Numbered from the stretch's first letter, positions 36,705 to 47,785 are shown. The stretch is DNA of 64,000 nucleotides from Melitaea cinxia (GCF_905220565.1 NC_059419.1:3534001-3598000); one strand, 5' to 3'. Translations and numbers: made by a program. Notes: generated from the letters alone by a model not told the origin.

Positions 36705-37241
36705 TGTCACTTCGTCCTCGAAGGGGACTTGTCACTGCCGAGCATCATCACCGCGATGCTCGGCAACGACGAGTCCTGGAAGGCGATGGTCTCCTTCTGC
36801 GATACAGTAATGTCCCAGAAGGAGAACGACGAGCGGATGAGAAAGGGGGCCGCCGACGAGGCCTCCGTCCGCAGGCGACGAACGGGGGTGCGTAGGAGGC
36901 GCTACTTAATGCGTTTCCAGTAACGCCCCTGTGCCCATGTCGGGCCGGGATAGGAACCCGGTCCTGCTAGACATGGCGTCGTCGGGATTGTTCAGAGGTG
37001 AGCCGGACAGTCCCCATGGAGGAGAAGTCTGGTCTTTTCGCCGAGGCCAGCCTGTCGCTAGAGGGATCCTGTTGCCTGCAGATCCGGGACCCTCCAATTA
37101 AAGCGGCTGAAGGCTCCCGCAGGGGTTTTGGTCGGTAGTGCACCCCCAAGTGCTGAAGCCGACATACGGTCTAGGAATGCCTACCCGGGCATCCTGGATA
37201 TCACCCATAAATGGGTTACCCTGCGATATCAAAAAAAAAAA
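36705..37241 (+). mobile_element. 5'-truncated R1-clade LINE, 3' end
   Basis: GC-rich block holding the last codons of an R1-type ORF2, a 3' UTR of about 300 bases and a short poly(A) at 37231-37241. A 7-base tcacttc occurs at the left edge and again after the tail near 37263, a possible target-site duplication. Confidence 0.7.
36714..36923 (+). pseudogene. C-terminal remnant of an R1-type ORF2
   Basis: The frame reads VLEGDLSLPSIITAMLGNDE and on to a charged Arg/Lys/Glu-rich end with the stop at 36921-36923. Short hydrophobic helices followed by an Arg-rich tail are usual at the end of R1-clade polyproteins, downstream of the reverse transcriptase. Everything upstream, including the RT, is missing because of 5' truncation. 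Confidence 0.65.
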
Positions 37242-37262
37242 TATATATATATATATATATAT
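37242..37262. repeat. (TA)n microsatellite between two LINE tails
   Basis: A TA run abuts the poly(A) of the R1 fragment and the 3' end of the minus-strand RTE fragment. Confidence 0.9.
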
Positions 37263-37645
37263 CACTTCACACACACTTCTCCACCAAACTTCGCGCCAAA
37301 CATCACGATTTTCCAAAATTCTCATCCAGCCACTACCGGCAATCTGAAGTAGATCGTCAGTCCAGCGGGCCGAAGAGCGTCCCACACTGCGTTTGCCAAC
37401 ACGCGATCTCTACTCCACGACAGGTCTGCTCCAGTGACCATCGGTCCTGCGAGACAGGTGACCAGTCCTCTGCCACTTTATCTTGATAATTCTGAGGGCT
37501 ATGTCGGTTACTTTCGTTCTCTCGTGGATAGTTCCATTTCTGATCCTATCTTTGAGAGAGACCTCAAGCATAGCCTGTTCCATTGTAAGTTGAGCGACTT
37601 TAAACTTGTGGACTAGTCCCTTCGTCAGTGTCCAATAAACTAGAT
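37263..37645 (-). pseudogene. RTE-clade LINE, C-terminal pol remnant
   Basis: On the minus strand the frame reads LTKGLVHKFKVAQLTMEQAM, then LEVSLKDRIRNGTIHERTKV, then ARWTDDLLQIAGSGWMRI. This is the characteristic C-terminal end of insect RTE-type reverse transcriptases (MLGVSLRDRIRN and RWTDDL motifs). One in-frame amber stop (37410-37412) replaces a Trp codon. The 5' part is truncated and the 3' end runs into the TA repeat. It lies tail to tail with the R1 fragment. Confidence 0.75.
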
Positions 37646-38574
37646 ATATACCTACATACACCAAAAACATAAAGTATGGAACTAATTCACCTGTGTACGT
37701 AGTTTCATTAGCCGCCGTGTTATAAACTACAAAACAATACGAAACTAGTTATGCACTACATTAGATAAGTTTTATTACTGTTCTCATACATCGCATCCGT
37801 TCCAGTTTTCTACCTTGATATGCCATTGTTTTGATATTGGATTATGTTTCACAATCGTCGTCATACGGTTTCGATAATGGAATCTGAAAGTCTGATAATT
37901 TTTTCTCATTCGATTATTTATAAATTTTTGTGTACACTTTATTCGAAATAGCTCGAACACATTGTCAGCTATAAATCGTATTTTCTATTTCGTTGGTATG
38001 AAAAAGAAAAAAAAGACGCCGAAACAGCATAATTAATATATACAGAGACAAAATAGTCATATGTTTACTCATGCAAAGTAAGACTGCAAAAAAGATAGTA
38101 AGTACTAAATATTTTATTTATTTATTTACTTATACTTTATTGGACACCGCAACTACAAATTACTTACTAACTTACTAAAATTTACTTTACAAAAACTAAA
38201 TATTGTATGTATAATTTGATAAAATGTCTTAAAAATTGATATTTATATAAATAATACAATACTTAATATATATATATATATTAAGTGTATATATATTGAA
38301 TATTATTTTAATTGTATAATATTATACATATAAATTAATTATATTAATTATATATATATTAAATGTATATTACTACGTTCTGCTACGGATTTCAATTAAT
38401 TTGTTATTGTCATTCCAATCGTACGTTACTAGAGTCACCCTCTAACCTATATGGGTTATAATATTAAAAGAACGAACACAATAGCAGCGATATTCGGTAT
38501 TCCGAACTTAAATTAAATCCGGTTCTATGAAACGTCAGCATATAAATCATTACCAACACCTCCGTTCTCGAATC
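37646..38574. other. AT-rich DNA with AT palindromes, no gene
   Basis: Contains self-complementary AT runs at about 38262-38300. A tatactttattggacacc block near 38141 is a trace of a family F LINE 3' end. Confidence 0.5.
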
Positions 38575-38757
38575 TTAATACAAATTATTCAGCAACTCGA
38601 CGGAACCCGTCTCTATCAATCGATACCTCATTGCATATTCCCATTTTAAATCGCCCCCGTTTTCAGTATCCAATAAAACGCCGCCTAGACGTCTGCGCGG
38701 CGACTCAGCTAGCACAATAGTGATAATGAAACATGCATTACACCATCTTTTGTACAT
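38575..38757 (-). CDS. Candidate short coding exon or small secreted peptide, unidentified
   Basis: A 60-codon minus-strand frame from an ATG at 38755-38757 is distinctly richer in GC than its flanks and is not part of any repeat seen here. The N-terminus (MYKRWCNACFIITIVLAES) has a positively charged start and a hydrophobic core like a signal peptide or anchor, followed by a polar segment (LLDTENGGDLKWEYAMRYRL). I do not recognise a family. Splice donors are weak (GAG|GTATCG inside the frame). It could equally be a chance frame in a conserved non-coding block. Confidence 0.25.
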   Translation of the reverse strand: MYKRWCNACFIITIVLAESPRRRLGGVLLDTENGGDLKWEYAMRYRLIETGSVELLNNLY

Positions 38758-38998
38758 CCCCCTCCACGTGCACCCGCCTGCCAATCACAGCTCTTTAGCT
38801 CTCTATTCGGGGACTTAAACAAATTTTGAATTTGGAATTCACTCTAATAAACGTCGTCAAGGAAAAACGTGGAAATTTTATTAGGACAAAAATTTTCCTG
38901 GTTCTTTTAAATGAGCGGCGTTGAGTATTAATGATATTCCTACACAGTTAGACTGACTATTATAAAGAAAAACTGATTATTATAAAGTGATTTTGATA
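38758..38998. other. Unique DNA, no gene seen
   Basis: Nothing supportable. Confidence 0.5.
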
Positions 38999-39090
38999 AA
39001 CAAATATATGTTGCATAACAGTATATGAATACAAATATATGTTACATAATAATACAGTATACAAATATATGTTACATAACAGTATATAAT
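38999..39090. repeat. Three-unit minisatellite
   Basis: Three tandem copies of a roughly 30-base unit built on acaaatatatgttacataac and agtata, with small differences and an insertion in the middle unit. Confidence 0.85.
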
Positions 39091-40194
39091 ATTTTTTAAT
39101 ACTAATGTCACTGTGAACAATTTTGAAACGCTGGACTTTTAGTATCACACCGCAATAAAAAATTTCGAGCAAGAATTAGTAGTAATATAATAAAAAGATA
39201 TGATGAAATGACATATAATTACCGTAGGTTACTTAGTTTATTGGATTCGATCCGTATAATTTAATTCTTATTTGCCTGATAGGAAATTGCCTAATGTTTA
39301 AGGTTTTCTGGAGAAATCGATCGATATGATATCGTCATATTTTGCCCCTTTCTACTAACTTAAATATATTTCGTACATAAAACTGTATCATATAATTTTT
39401 CTAAATTTAATTTTTAAGAATTTTCGTAGTTTTCACCTGTCTTATATTTCTGAATTTTTACATATTAATTTTAATTATACAATTTCATTTAGTTTAGGCT
39501 CGGAATTCTGAAAGGAAAGTCCATTAGACGTCAGAGGCGTTATTTTATTTATATCGCTAAAGTAGAGGCTCGCGGTATAATTTGTAAAGAAACTTCATTA
39601 TTGAATATGAACTTCCAAAGATTTGCTTCATACTAAGATTTGATGTATACTTTTTGAGAGTTTAATATATTTTAATGAAAACAATTCTACTACTTAACTG
39701 TATAATATTATATTAATTGTACCCATTGTTTATCGTTTTGTCAAAGATAAAAAAGCTGTACTAACGACAAAACTTGTCAAATAAATATACATTGCATTAC
39801 TAAACTCATTACCTTCCCTTTTACTCTCGGATAAGAAATAGTTTTAAAATATCATTGTTAAAGCGTATGATTTGCTGACATTTTCGTGTTGAACGCATAA
39901 CGCTGATGAATGTAGGCTTTTGTTATATTAAATTTATATAATTAATAAAACCGTATTTGTACCATCAGTTACAATAAACTTACATATGTAGTTATACAGA
40001 ATTTTACACGGCTTTATTTACCTATACTGTTGATAAACTGTCCAAATAATAGTATCAATTATATTATCGTACAGTGACCTCCTTATTATGTAAATAATTC
40101 CATCTTTATCGATATAATAATACACACACAAATACGTACATTATGTACATACAATAAGAATCTGAAAAGGTACGAGTTTGGCCAACAATCAATT
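39091..40194. other. AT-rich DNA, no gene seen
   Basis: No supportable gene was found. Confidence 0.5.
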
Positions 40195-40524
40195 ACCAAG
40201 AGATGAAGCAGATTGCTTTTTAGTTTGTGTTGTTTAATGGGCAGTATTCTGGTGAACTCTTCGATATGGTGACACCGTCACTACCACCGCAACATTCGCC
40301 GAAGGACTAAGTATCATCCACACCGCTTGGATGTCTGGTTTGTGTCCAATGTTCGAGCCTTATTCTTTCCGCGTGCATGCAAACCGTTTCATGACCTTCC
40401 CCTTAAAGTTTTCCCTGTTCACTATAATTTGGAGATTTTCAAGCGTCGAGTTTACAGACATCTTTATTCTAACGACAGGCAATGCAACTCCTCCAATGTT
40501 GCAAATGTCTATGGGCGACAGTAG
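40195..40524 (+). pseudogene. Jockey-like LINE, C-terminal ORF2 remnant with frameshift
   Basis: One frame gives NGQYSGELFDMV (about 40239-40275). After a frameshift another gives NIRRRTKYHPHRLDVW and LFFPRACKPFHDLPLKVFPV, then YNLEIFKRRVYRHL, ending at a stop at 40522-40524. The FPR..KPFHDLP...FP..YNL..FK pattern is the usual C-terminus of Jockey/CR1-like ORF2 proteins in insects (R..LWN.LP..VFP..Y....FK). The Trp-Asn of that motif is changed and the frame is broken, so the copy is dead. Confidence 0.65.
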
Positions 40525-41707
40525 CCATTTACCGTCAGATGGCACCGTAAAAATAAAAGTATTTATCAAATTGTAATTGTTAATTCGTTAATTAATCGGT
40601 CGAATAAAAAACTCTTTTCAAGAACTAATCTCCAATTTGTCACTAACTACAACGACTAGACGATGATTTTGAGAGATTTCTAATTCACACACGAAACATT
40701 CTAAAAGAAACAACACAGCAAGTATTCTAATGAAAAAAACTTTCGACGTAATGAAATGGTTTCGTAACATTTTTATTATAAGTAATCCTAATATAATCAA
40801 TTTAATATAATACGCAAATTTTCAACGGAAAAATATTTATTTGAGAAAAATAAAATATTTCGTTAAATAGATCACGTAGATTACGAGATTAGGGTATTCG
40901 GAGAAATTTGATCTTTTATAATATTACAGGCTATATATCAACTCATATAAAAACAAAATCAAATAAAAATTTCTGTATTTCTTAGGCTTCAAAACACTTT
41001 TGATTCGCTATTTTACAAATCGAAATTAAGTTTTGTCTATAATTAATTAATTATTGCTGTTGTGAAGCCTCACTTAGATTGAGAAAGAAGCCTATGCCTA
41101 TCAGAGGGATGTTACAGGAGCGTAATAAACATCAAGAAACTTGGCAGTTATTCTTTTAACAAGATTATCAATCATTTATAAATTTAATCATATCGCAAGT
41201 ACAGCACCGCTAAGCCCACAAATCCTTATCGTACATGATCTTATGGGAAACAGAAAACCTTACGCAGTAAATCAGTCTCACATCACTGTGTACGAAGTTC
41301 AACCGAATCTCGCACGTAATAACTATATTTGCAATTTGTGATGCGAAAGAAGGCAAATTTACATTCGATATTACGATCTGATCAAATTTAATATCGTTAC
41401 ACGTGGGGATATGATATGATTCGATGTTAGATGAATTTATTTTTAATACTAGCACGCGCCTGTTGATTTTCGTGCCTTGCGAATAATAAAAAATGTTATA
41501 TTAATATGTTTTTCATTGTAATCAATTGTGAACGCGATCATATGCTGTAAGAGTTGATAAAGTAGTTTATTTGTGGAATGAAACAGAATAAAAAAAATTA
41601 TTAGAAATTTATTACCGGTTTTTAATACAGATTTTTTTAACCATATCAATAATCAATCACACACGGTCGTCTGTTCCTATTTTTTTTTTTTTTGATAAAT
41701 ATACATA

Positions 41708-41715
<8 letters not shown>
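40525..41715. other. AT-rich DNA with a SINE A trace
   Basis: Around 41077-41120 the block gagaaagaagcctatgccta followed by gggatgttacag is a decayed SINE A 3' end. No gene is supported. Confidence 0.5.

Positions 41716-41791
<76 letters not shown>
41716..41791. repeat. Long (AT)n microsatellite
   Basis: About 38 uninterrupted AT units directly adjoin the tail side of the SINE head at 41792-41886. Frames of alternating Ile-Tyr across it are artefacts. Confidence 0.98.
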
Positions 41792-41794
<3 letters not shown>

Positions 41795-41886
41795 CAAATA
41801 TTACACCCAGACTCAGGCGGGAATCGAACACAAAACCCGTGGAGCAGAGAAAGCAGGGCCACTACAAACTGTGCCGAGCTAGTCAT
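41792..41886 (-). repeat. tRNA-like SINE head with AT tail
   Basis: On the minus strand an A-box-like TAGCTCGGCACAGTTTG and a B-box GTTCGATTCCC occur at tRNA-like spacing, followed by tttgtatg and the AT microsatellite. There is no complete cloverleaf, so it is a SINE and not a tRNA gene. Confidence 0.6.
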
Positions 41887-41888
41887 AA

Positions 41889-42188
41889 AAATGAAGGAGG
41901 TTTCTCAATTCGACCGTATATATATATTTTTTATATGTGTTGAAGGGTAACTTCGTCGTTTATAAACCGATTTTGCTGATTTTTTTTTAAGAAAAGAAGA
42001 TATCCCAAGTGTGGTACCATGATAAGGAAACCATGATCTTATGATGGCATCCCAGAGAAATCGAGGGGAATCTTCGAAAATCGTAGTGACAACTAGTGCG
42101 TTTGTTTATTTTTTTTGAGTCTACTTACGTTGTATTACTTGTCAATATAATTGAAGTCGGTCTTTTTTCGGTTGCTAACAAACACAAT
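41889..42188 (+). mobile_element. Family D inverted-repeat element, single-module form
   Basis: From atgaaggaggtttctcaatt through gtgtggtaccatgataagga to aattgaagtcggtctttt. The left inverted repeat is lost at the junction with the SINE. Confidence 0.65.
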
Positions 42189-42279
42189 TATAATAACTTC
42201 TATTTCCCCTTACTATATGGAACTTAATCTGTTCCTAGGCCTCGTCTATTCTGCAAAGTAATAGTAATTTTTTCATTCT

Positions 42280-42492
42280 ATAAATAATAAAAATAAATAA
42301 ACATTTCACACTCAACGGCTTCTAGTAGGATTTTCTCCTATGTTGGGGGTCTGGAAACACACATAATTCACATGCACAAACGCCCAGATCACGACAAACA
42401 GCTATATGGCCAATACAAATATCTGTTGTGAGCGGGGTTCGAACCCGCGACCGCAACAGTCAGTACTGTGACCACTGCGCCAACGCGTCGTC
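42280..42492 (-). repeat. SINE family A2, intact-looking copy
   Basis: On the minus strand an A-box-like gcgcagtggtcacagtact and a B-box GGTTCGAACCCC head the element. A body with tttgtattggccatatagct and ccccaacataggagaaaatc follows, with a TTTATTT-rich tail. The helicase-LINE at 55744 has inserted into another copy of this subfamily. Confidence 0.75.
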
Positions 42493-42957
42493 ATATATAA
42501 GTAAAACAGTTGTAATGTATGTCACACTATGAGGATAAAAGGTAACTAATAAAAGGGAACTAAAAGAAAATTATTTACATTTTGTGAGAAATTATGTACA
42601 AAAATTTGCTCTTTTGTTTCTTATCACTAAAGTATAATTATGATATCATAAATTTAAAATTATTTTTACCACGTTACAAAATAAAAAAAAATACAATAAT
42701 TTTGCACTGTTTGAGTATTTAAATATATTTTCATCGTAATTTATTTTTCAAATTACGTATTACCAAAATTTAGTAAATAAATGATAAAGTAAAACGCGTA
42801 CGAAATTGTTCGCCATATTGAATTTAACTTGACGTCGTTTACCCAGCGACGCCCGCGGGAAATGTCGAATGATTTTGTATCTCATTAATTTATATAGCCT
42901 TAATCTTACAGAATTTTTACATTTTCATCTTAAAACATCATACAATTATATTAGAAA
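42493..42957. other. AT-rich DNA, no gene seen
   Basis: Nothing supportable. Confidence 0.5.
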
Positions 42958-43274
42958 CTAGTCGTGCCCGCGACTTCGTCTGCGTGGAATTCAACAAAAA
43001 AGCTATTGTTCAGTTTGCAGTGATAAAATAAATACATTCCTAAAATTAAAGTAGCCTAAGCTACTCTTTATTACATCAGCTATCTGCCAGTGAAAGTCCC
43101 GTCAAAATCCGTCCAGCCGTTTCAGAGATTAGTCGGAAGTAACGGACAGACGAACAAAAATTATTAAAAATGTTATTTTGGTATAGGTACCCTGTAAACA
43201 TCCATATGCATTTAGTAAAAAGCGGTTATTTTAATATTACAAACAGACACTCCAATTTTATTTATTTGTATATA
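42958..43274 (-). mobile_element. Helitron-like non-autonomous element
   Basis: The plus-strand CTAG at 42958-42961 is followed by tcgtgcccgcgacttcgtct. The far end reads tttatttatttgtatata. This is the reverse complement of the element at 34728. Confidence 0.7.
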
Positions 43275-43388
43275 TTACTTATAAGTAAAAAATGTTCTGT
43301 TAGATTAAAATTATACTAGCTGTCTGTATTACTCGCACTGGAGTCGGTATGGAACTGACATGTTTAAAATGAATTAATTTATTAAATA

Positions 43389-43722
43389 CTAGCTGTGCCT
43401 GCGACTTCGTCCGTATTTTGGGTATTTACATTTTCAACGTGATTCTTTAAATTAGCATAACTTTATTTTTATTTATGAACTAATTGACATGAAACAAAAA
43501 TTAAATGTTAAGTGAATCTTACCACAATATATTAATGAAAACCACATCAAAATTCGGATAGGCCGTTTCTGAGATTAGCGTGCACCAACGCCCAGACAAA
43601 GAGAGAAAAATTCTAACAATCATTGTTTGGGGTGCTATTTGCGTTGAGAAAATTCCCGATAATATTTTTTCTCATATATCTTTTATGTACAGACAGCGAT
43701 CCGTTACATTTTTATTATATGT
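43389..43722 (-). mobile_element. Helitron-like element, second subfamily
   Basis: Starts CTAGCTGTGCCTGCGACTTC on the plus strand and ends cgttacatttttattatatg. The interior (agattagcgtgcaccaacgc) is shared with the copy at 48845-49162. Confidence 0.65.
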
Positions 43723-43766
43723 ATTGATGATACCCCTTATTTTATTTTAAACCTTCAAAGGTAAAT

Positions 43767-44444
43767 TCACAAACTAATCTGATCGATCACAAAATTTAAG
43801 CTAATATCTAAGGTAAAGAATCTTTGAAGTATAATATAATTATCATTAAAATAAGTGACGTTACCATCCTTTGAGAAAAATTCTAACCCATGATAATTCA
43901 CCGAATAGTTAAATGTTTTATAACACATTAACAGTAGTGGAACTAACAGAATGATACAAATCGTAATAAATACTATTACTCTGCCAGTTTGATTGAAATA
44001 GACTTTCAAGTATCGAAATTATTTACAAAGAATTTTTGCGGTCTAAGATCAGAAATGGAACCATCACTGAGTTCGGTCACAAATGACAGTTCCCCGACAA
44101 AACTATCAATCACCAAGAATCCATATTCAGAGAATAATCTTCAATCAATAGACCGAACATCGAAGACCTTTAGATCATTTGCGGAAAGCTTAACCCTACC
44201 CATAGTATGACACAAAACTTACCTTCCAACAAATTCTCAACGGACGATTGAATTACAAATTCGGTATACATTGCTGTTTTGTAATCGGAATAATTTGAGG
44301 CAGTAATAAAATAATCAGCAATGGCTTTCATTTGTGACAAGGATTCGTTGTCAGTTTAAATGCGATGTATAAACTTAGGGTTGACTGTTCAAATATAACC
44401 GCAGGCTGGAGTAAGAGGCCTCTATTACAAATTGCTTCGTTATA
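43767..44444 (-). pseudogene. Decayed protein-coding remnant with a membrane segment, unidentified
   Basis: Successive minus-strand frames look coding over about 680 bases, but shift frame several times. 44331-44444 includes GLLLQPAVIFEQSTLSLYIA. 44110-44352 includes AIADYFITASNYSDYKTAMY and has one internal stop at 44170-44172. About 44015-44115 includes FVGELSFVTELSDGSISDL. 43767-44009 includes the hydrophobic run VFITICIILLVPLLLM and ends at a stop. The order is consistent with one protein having a C-terminal transmembrane helix and a short tail. I do not recognise the family. A retroelement or viral envelope-type protein or a host membrane protein are all possible. Its amino-acid make-up is unlike the random frames nearby. 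Confidence 0.45.
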
Positions 44445-44626
44445 TTACAGGTTTGAATTAAAATAATATCTTCAAATTGAAATTATAGAAATTATTCAAC
44501 CTTGCATATGTGATTTATACTTGAATTGATTTAGTTATAATTAATAGATATTGATGATGTTATTACAAAGGTGGATGGTACGGGTATTATGTAAGACAAC
44601 TAAGTAACTTTACGATACATTGAGGT

Positions 44627-44666
44627 TTAGTTCCACCTTGAGAACATTAGTTCCACCTTGAGAACA
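44627..44666. repeat. Perfect 20-bp tandem duplication
   Basis: ttagttccaccttgagaaca occurs twice without a spacer. Confidence 0.95.
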
Positions 44667-45214
44667 TAAATTTGTATATTAATAACTATAACTACCTCTA
44701 GTCTTCTCGTTTATTCAACATGAGGATCTTTAAAAATAAATCTTTTTATCGTAATTGAGGTTTTTGAAAAAGTAATTACCTAAACTTACCTAACCAATGT
44801 GAACATGGAAGATGATGATGACGAGAAGATAACAGAAAATACCATATTTCTTCCAGTAAGTACTACAAGTAAAGGAAAAGATCCCATAAATATGTTTAAA
44901 GGACAAGAAGATCCGTTTCCTTAAAAAAAATACTGAAATAAATTCGCGTATGTTTAAAAATACGTAAATCCGTTGTTTCCAACTGTCAAGCGTGTACGGT
45001 AATCCGAGGTAACACTATTGTGCTATTTATTCCGCGTTAGGAAAAGATTTCCTTCAGTCAGGCTTTGCGGGGAGACAGGTCTTTGCCGTTCCCACGGCGG
45101 TATAAGGGTTAGTACAAACGACAATGTTTGGGTCAACATCATAGAATTCACTTCAAGATGTGGACCGTTCTCATAAATGATTGTATTTTATGAATTGAAT
45201 AATTGTATCACTCA
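44667..45214. other. Unique DNA, no gene seen
   Basis: Includes a less AT-rich block at 45055-45115 without a convincing frame. Confidence 0.5.
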
Positions 45215-45420
45215 AACAAAAAAAAAGCGCACTTCAACTTACATCAAGTTACTATGTGCATTATTACTATTTTAGTAATACTTCAAAAAGTACTCTCAGA
45301 CCTCACTCTAATTTAAACGGGACCACATGAGAAGCACTAGCGTTCGAATAAAAAAGGGTTCTAAAAATCACTTGGTAAAAGTTATGAGATAACTCACATT
45401 TACAGAAATTTTAATGTGAA
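45215..45420 (-). mobile_element. Diverged family D element
   Basis: gcgcacttcaacttacatca followed by acgggaccacatgagaagca resembles the reverse complement of the outer module of family D, with many changes. Confidence 0.4.
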
Positions 45421-45474
45421 CCTCTTCCTTTTTTGGTTTAAAATACTCGCTGGCTATATGATTTGGTCTGACCA

Positions 45475-45735
45475 CGCTTCAGCCTGTAATATCCCACTAC
45501 TGGGCATAGGCCTCTTTCCCCATGTAGGAGAAGGATCAGAGCTTAATCCACCACGCTGCTCCAATGCGGGCTGGCGGATATATTCCCTACAATGAGTAAC
45601 GATCGTTATCAGGTGTACATGATAACAACCGGGACCGACGGCTTAACGTGCTCTCCGAGGCACGGTGGGGAGACCCACAAGGACTGCACAAACACCCAGA
45701 CCACGGCAAATACCTGTATGGCCACATTAATGAAT
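45475..45735 (-). repeat. SINE family A copy
   Basis: From ttcagcctgtaatatcccac and gggcataggcctctttcccc to ccagaccacggcaaatacct. It is the reverse complement of the copies at 1 and 838, and is well preserved apart from the missing tRNA head. Confidence 0.8.
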
Positions 45736-45839
45736 AAATCAACGTTTGCCTCATTGATTACAGTTTTGATTAAGTTGTATTCCTATATGTATTAAATAGC
45801 ATCTCTGGACTGACTGCTATGTCATCGCCGAACTTAAAT

Positions 45840-46030
45840 AATTTTACCGCCCCAACGGGGGCAGTCCGGCAGTCACATCAACTAGCTAGTCGTTAGCTGG
45901 CGTGGGCTTGATTCCCATAGATGACAAATGTTTTTCTTGGTCACAAAAAGGTGTGTTGCGGTCAAGGCGTCTGTCCTTGTACGTTACATATGTGGAACAC
46001 TAATACAGGATTCTTATCCTTCTAGCGGAC
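45840..46030 (+). repeat. Decayed SINE-like repeat
   Basis: A B-box-like gggcttgattcccat in a tRNA-like context, followed by gtctgtccttgtacgttaca. It resembles the start of SINE A but is strongly diverged. Confidence 0.4.
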
Positions 46031-47504
46031 GTTAATCGTGAAAACTGATTTATTTATCATTAATATATATTAATACGCTAAGGTTAAGATGTTTACCTCC
46101 CTTTTAAGAAAAAAAAACCTCACAATTACTCCACACAGATTATATATCATTTTATAGATAATTGCTTGCTTTACCGGTATCAACAACTAAAAATTTATTA
46201 TTGCTTTTGTTTTTGTAAATTAAATAATTATTAAAATTATATATATATGACGGCTTTAATTTTGAAACAGCATCAAAATGATTGATGGTCGACATTTTTT
46301 TACTACTTCTTACTTTTTGTGCGAATTATTATTATTAATTAATTTGTAGTTATTAATTGAAGTTATAATTATCAATCTTTCAATCATTTCTCGTCTTCTC
46401 ATAACCTTTGCAAAAACAAGAAATAATTTTTGAAAATTCTATGTTACTACCGAAGTAAAATTAGGAATTCCAACGTGAGCAAACCAAGGCATAAAAGGCA
46501 AACTATTTAATTAGTGGAGTATTAAGTATCTGCTTACCGATTAGCAATTTATTTGTGACTTTTAGTTATAAATGATTCTATTGGATTATTGCACACCACA
46601 AAACACATTAATTGCGGTAACGCTTAGCTGTGTGTAATTGAATACCAAATTTTATATTTATTTATTTAAATTATAAACCGTAAAAGAGTTTATTTCATCA
46701 ACTTATGCCTTATACATATATATTTTCAGTAATTGAATTTAAAAACAATGAAAATAAATTTAAAGTTTCTAAAAATATAAAGTTAATAACTAAAGCATCT
46801 TATACAGTACGGCATAATAATAATAAAGATATATGGAATAAATAGCGATGTTTATATTGCAGAATATAGAAATGAATTTGTAAGATTTTTTTTTTTTGTA
46901 AAAGAGTATTTATTGACTTTCTTCCTGATTATTTTCAGCAAAATTTACATTTCGAATCGATGGTAGCTTCTCGTTAATTATCATGATGAGAATCTTATTT
47001 ACTCTGTCACATAATGCATAATAATAAATATAGAAGTTTTCATACCCACTTATGTGTAAAAAAATTTTTGGCTGTGTTAAACATAAAATAAATATTTTAT
47101 TACAGTGAGTTATTTATTTATACTTAGATACATACATTCTCGTCTACGTTATTTTAAGTGATAAAATTGACTTATCAATATAATTTAAAATATGTGGTGT
47201 GTAGGAAACCTAACTAGCAGCCGCCATTCAGTTCTTACCCGGAGAGAGATCCCCGGATACCGTTAAGTGATTGGTAGATCTCGGTTCAGACGAGGTAAAC
47301 AAGCCATTTATCATTCACTATTTTTACATACAAACGCCAGTGACACCGGTTTCAATAGACATTTAGATATTTAGAAGTACTTTATGTTTTCGTATAAAGA
47401 AATGTATCAGGATGAGTATTACTTCTAAAGCATGTAATAAACTTTGGATACGCCATTGATAAAATGTAGTTAACACTAATTAGTACTAATAATATTTATA
47501 ACGA
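46031..47504. other. AT-rich DNA, no gene seen
   Basis: Nothing supportable. A GC-richer patch lies at 47205-47300. Confidence 0.5.
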
Positions 47505-47785
47505 CGACCGTTCTGGTGTAATGGTGCAATTTGGGTGCCTAAACTCAGGTAGCTTTCTGGGGTTGAATTCTAGCCCGAGATCACTATGTTAGGATATTGT
47601 ATAAAGTATTGATTTCCGGTTTGGGTGTCTGTCTTTGGAGGTTGTTATCATTCTTGTAAATACCTGATAGCGAGCGTTATAATTACAAGGGAATACAGAC
47701 GCCTATAAGCAGTTGAGCAGCGTGACGGACTAAGCTTCTTTCTCGTACTTGGAAGTGCTGTGGCCAGTATTGCGATGATTTAATC
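47505..47785 (+). repeat. SINE family A copy, diverged
   Basis: ccgttctggtgtaatggtgc at the start, ggtttgggtgtctgtctttg in the middle and a degenerate family 3' end (tggccagtattgcgatg). Confidence 0.7.

Noticed and set aside
41646..41943. Open frames of alternating Ile and Tyr
   Set aside because: They come from the AT microsatellite.
42420..42490. Possible tRNA gene (A and B boxes at tRNA-like spacing)
   Set aside because: No matching acceptor stem could be seen, and the same sequence recurs as the head of a SINE family.
44225..44352. Functional exon with a GTAAGT donor at the minus-strand position about 44219-44224
   Set aside because: The frame continues through the supposed donor with coding-like text, and the region has stops and frameshifts, so a decayed continuous frame is more likely than a spliced exon.
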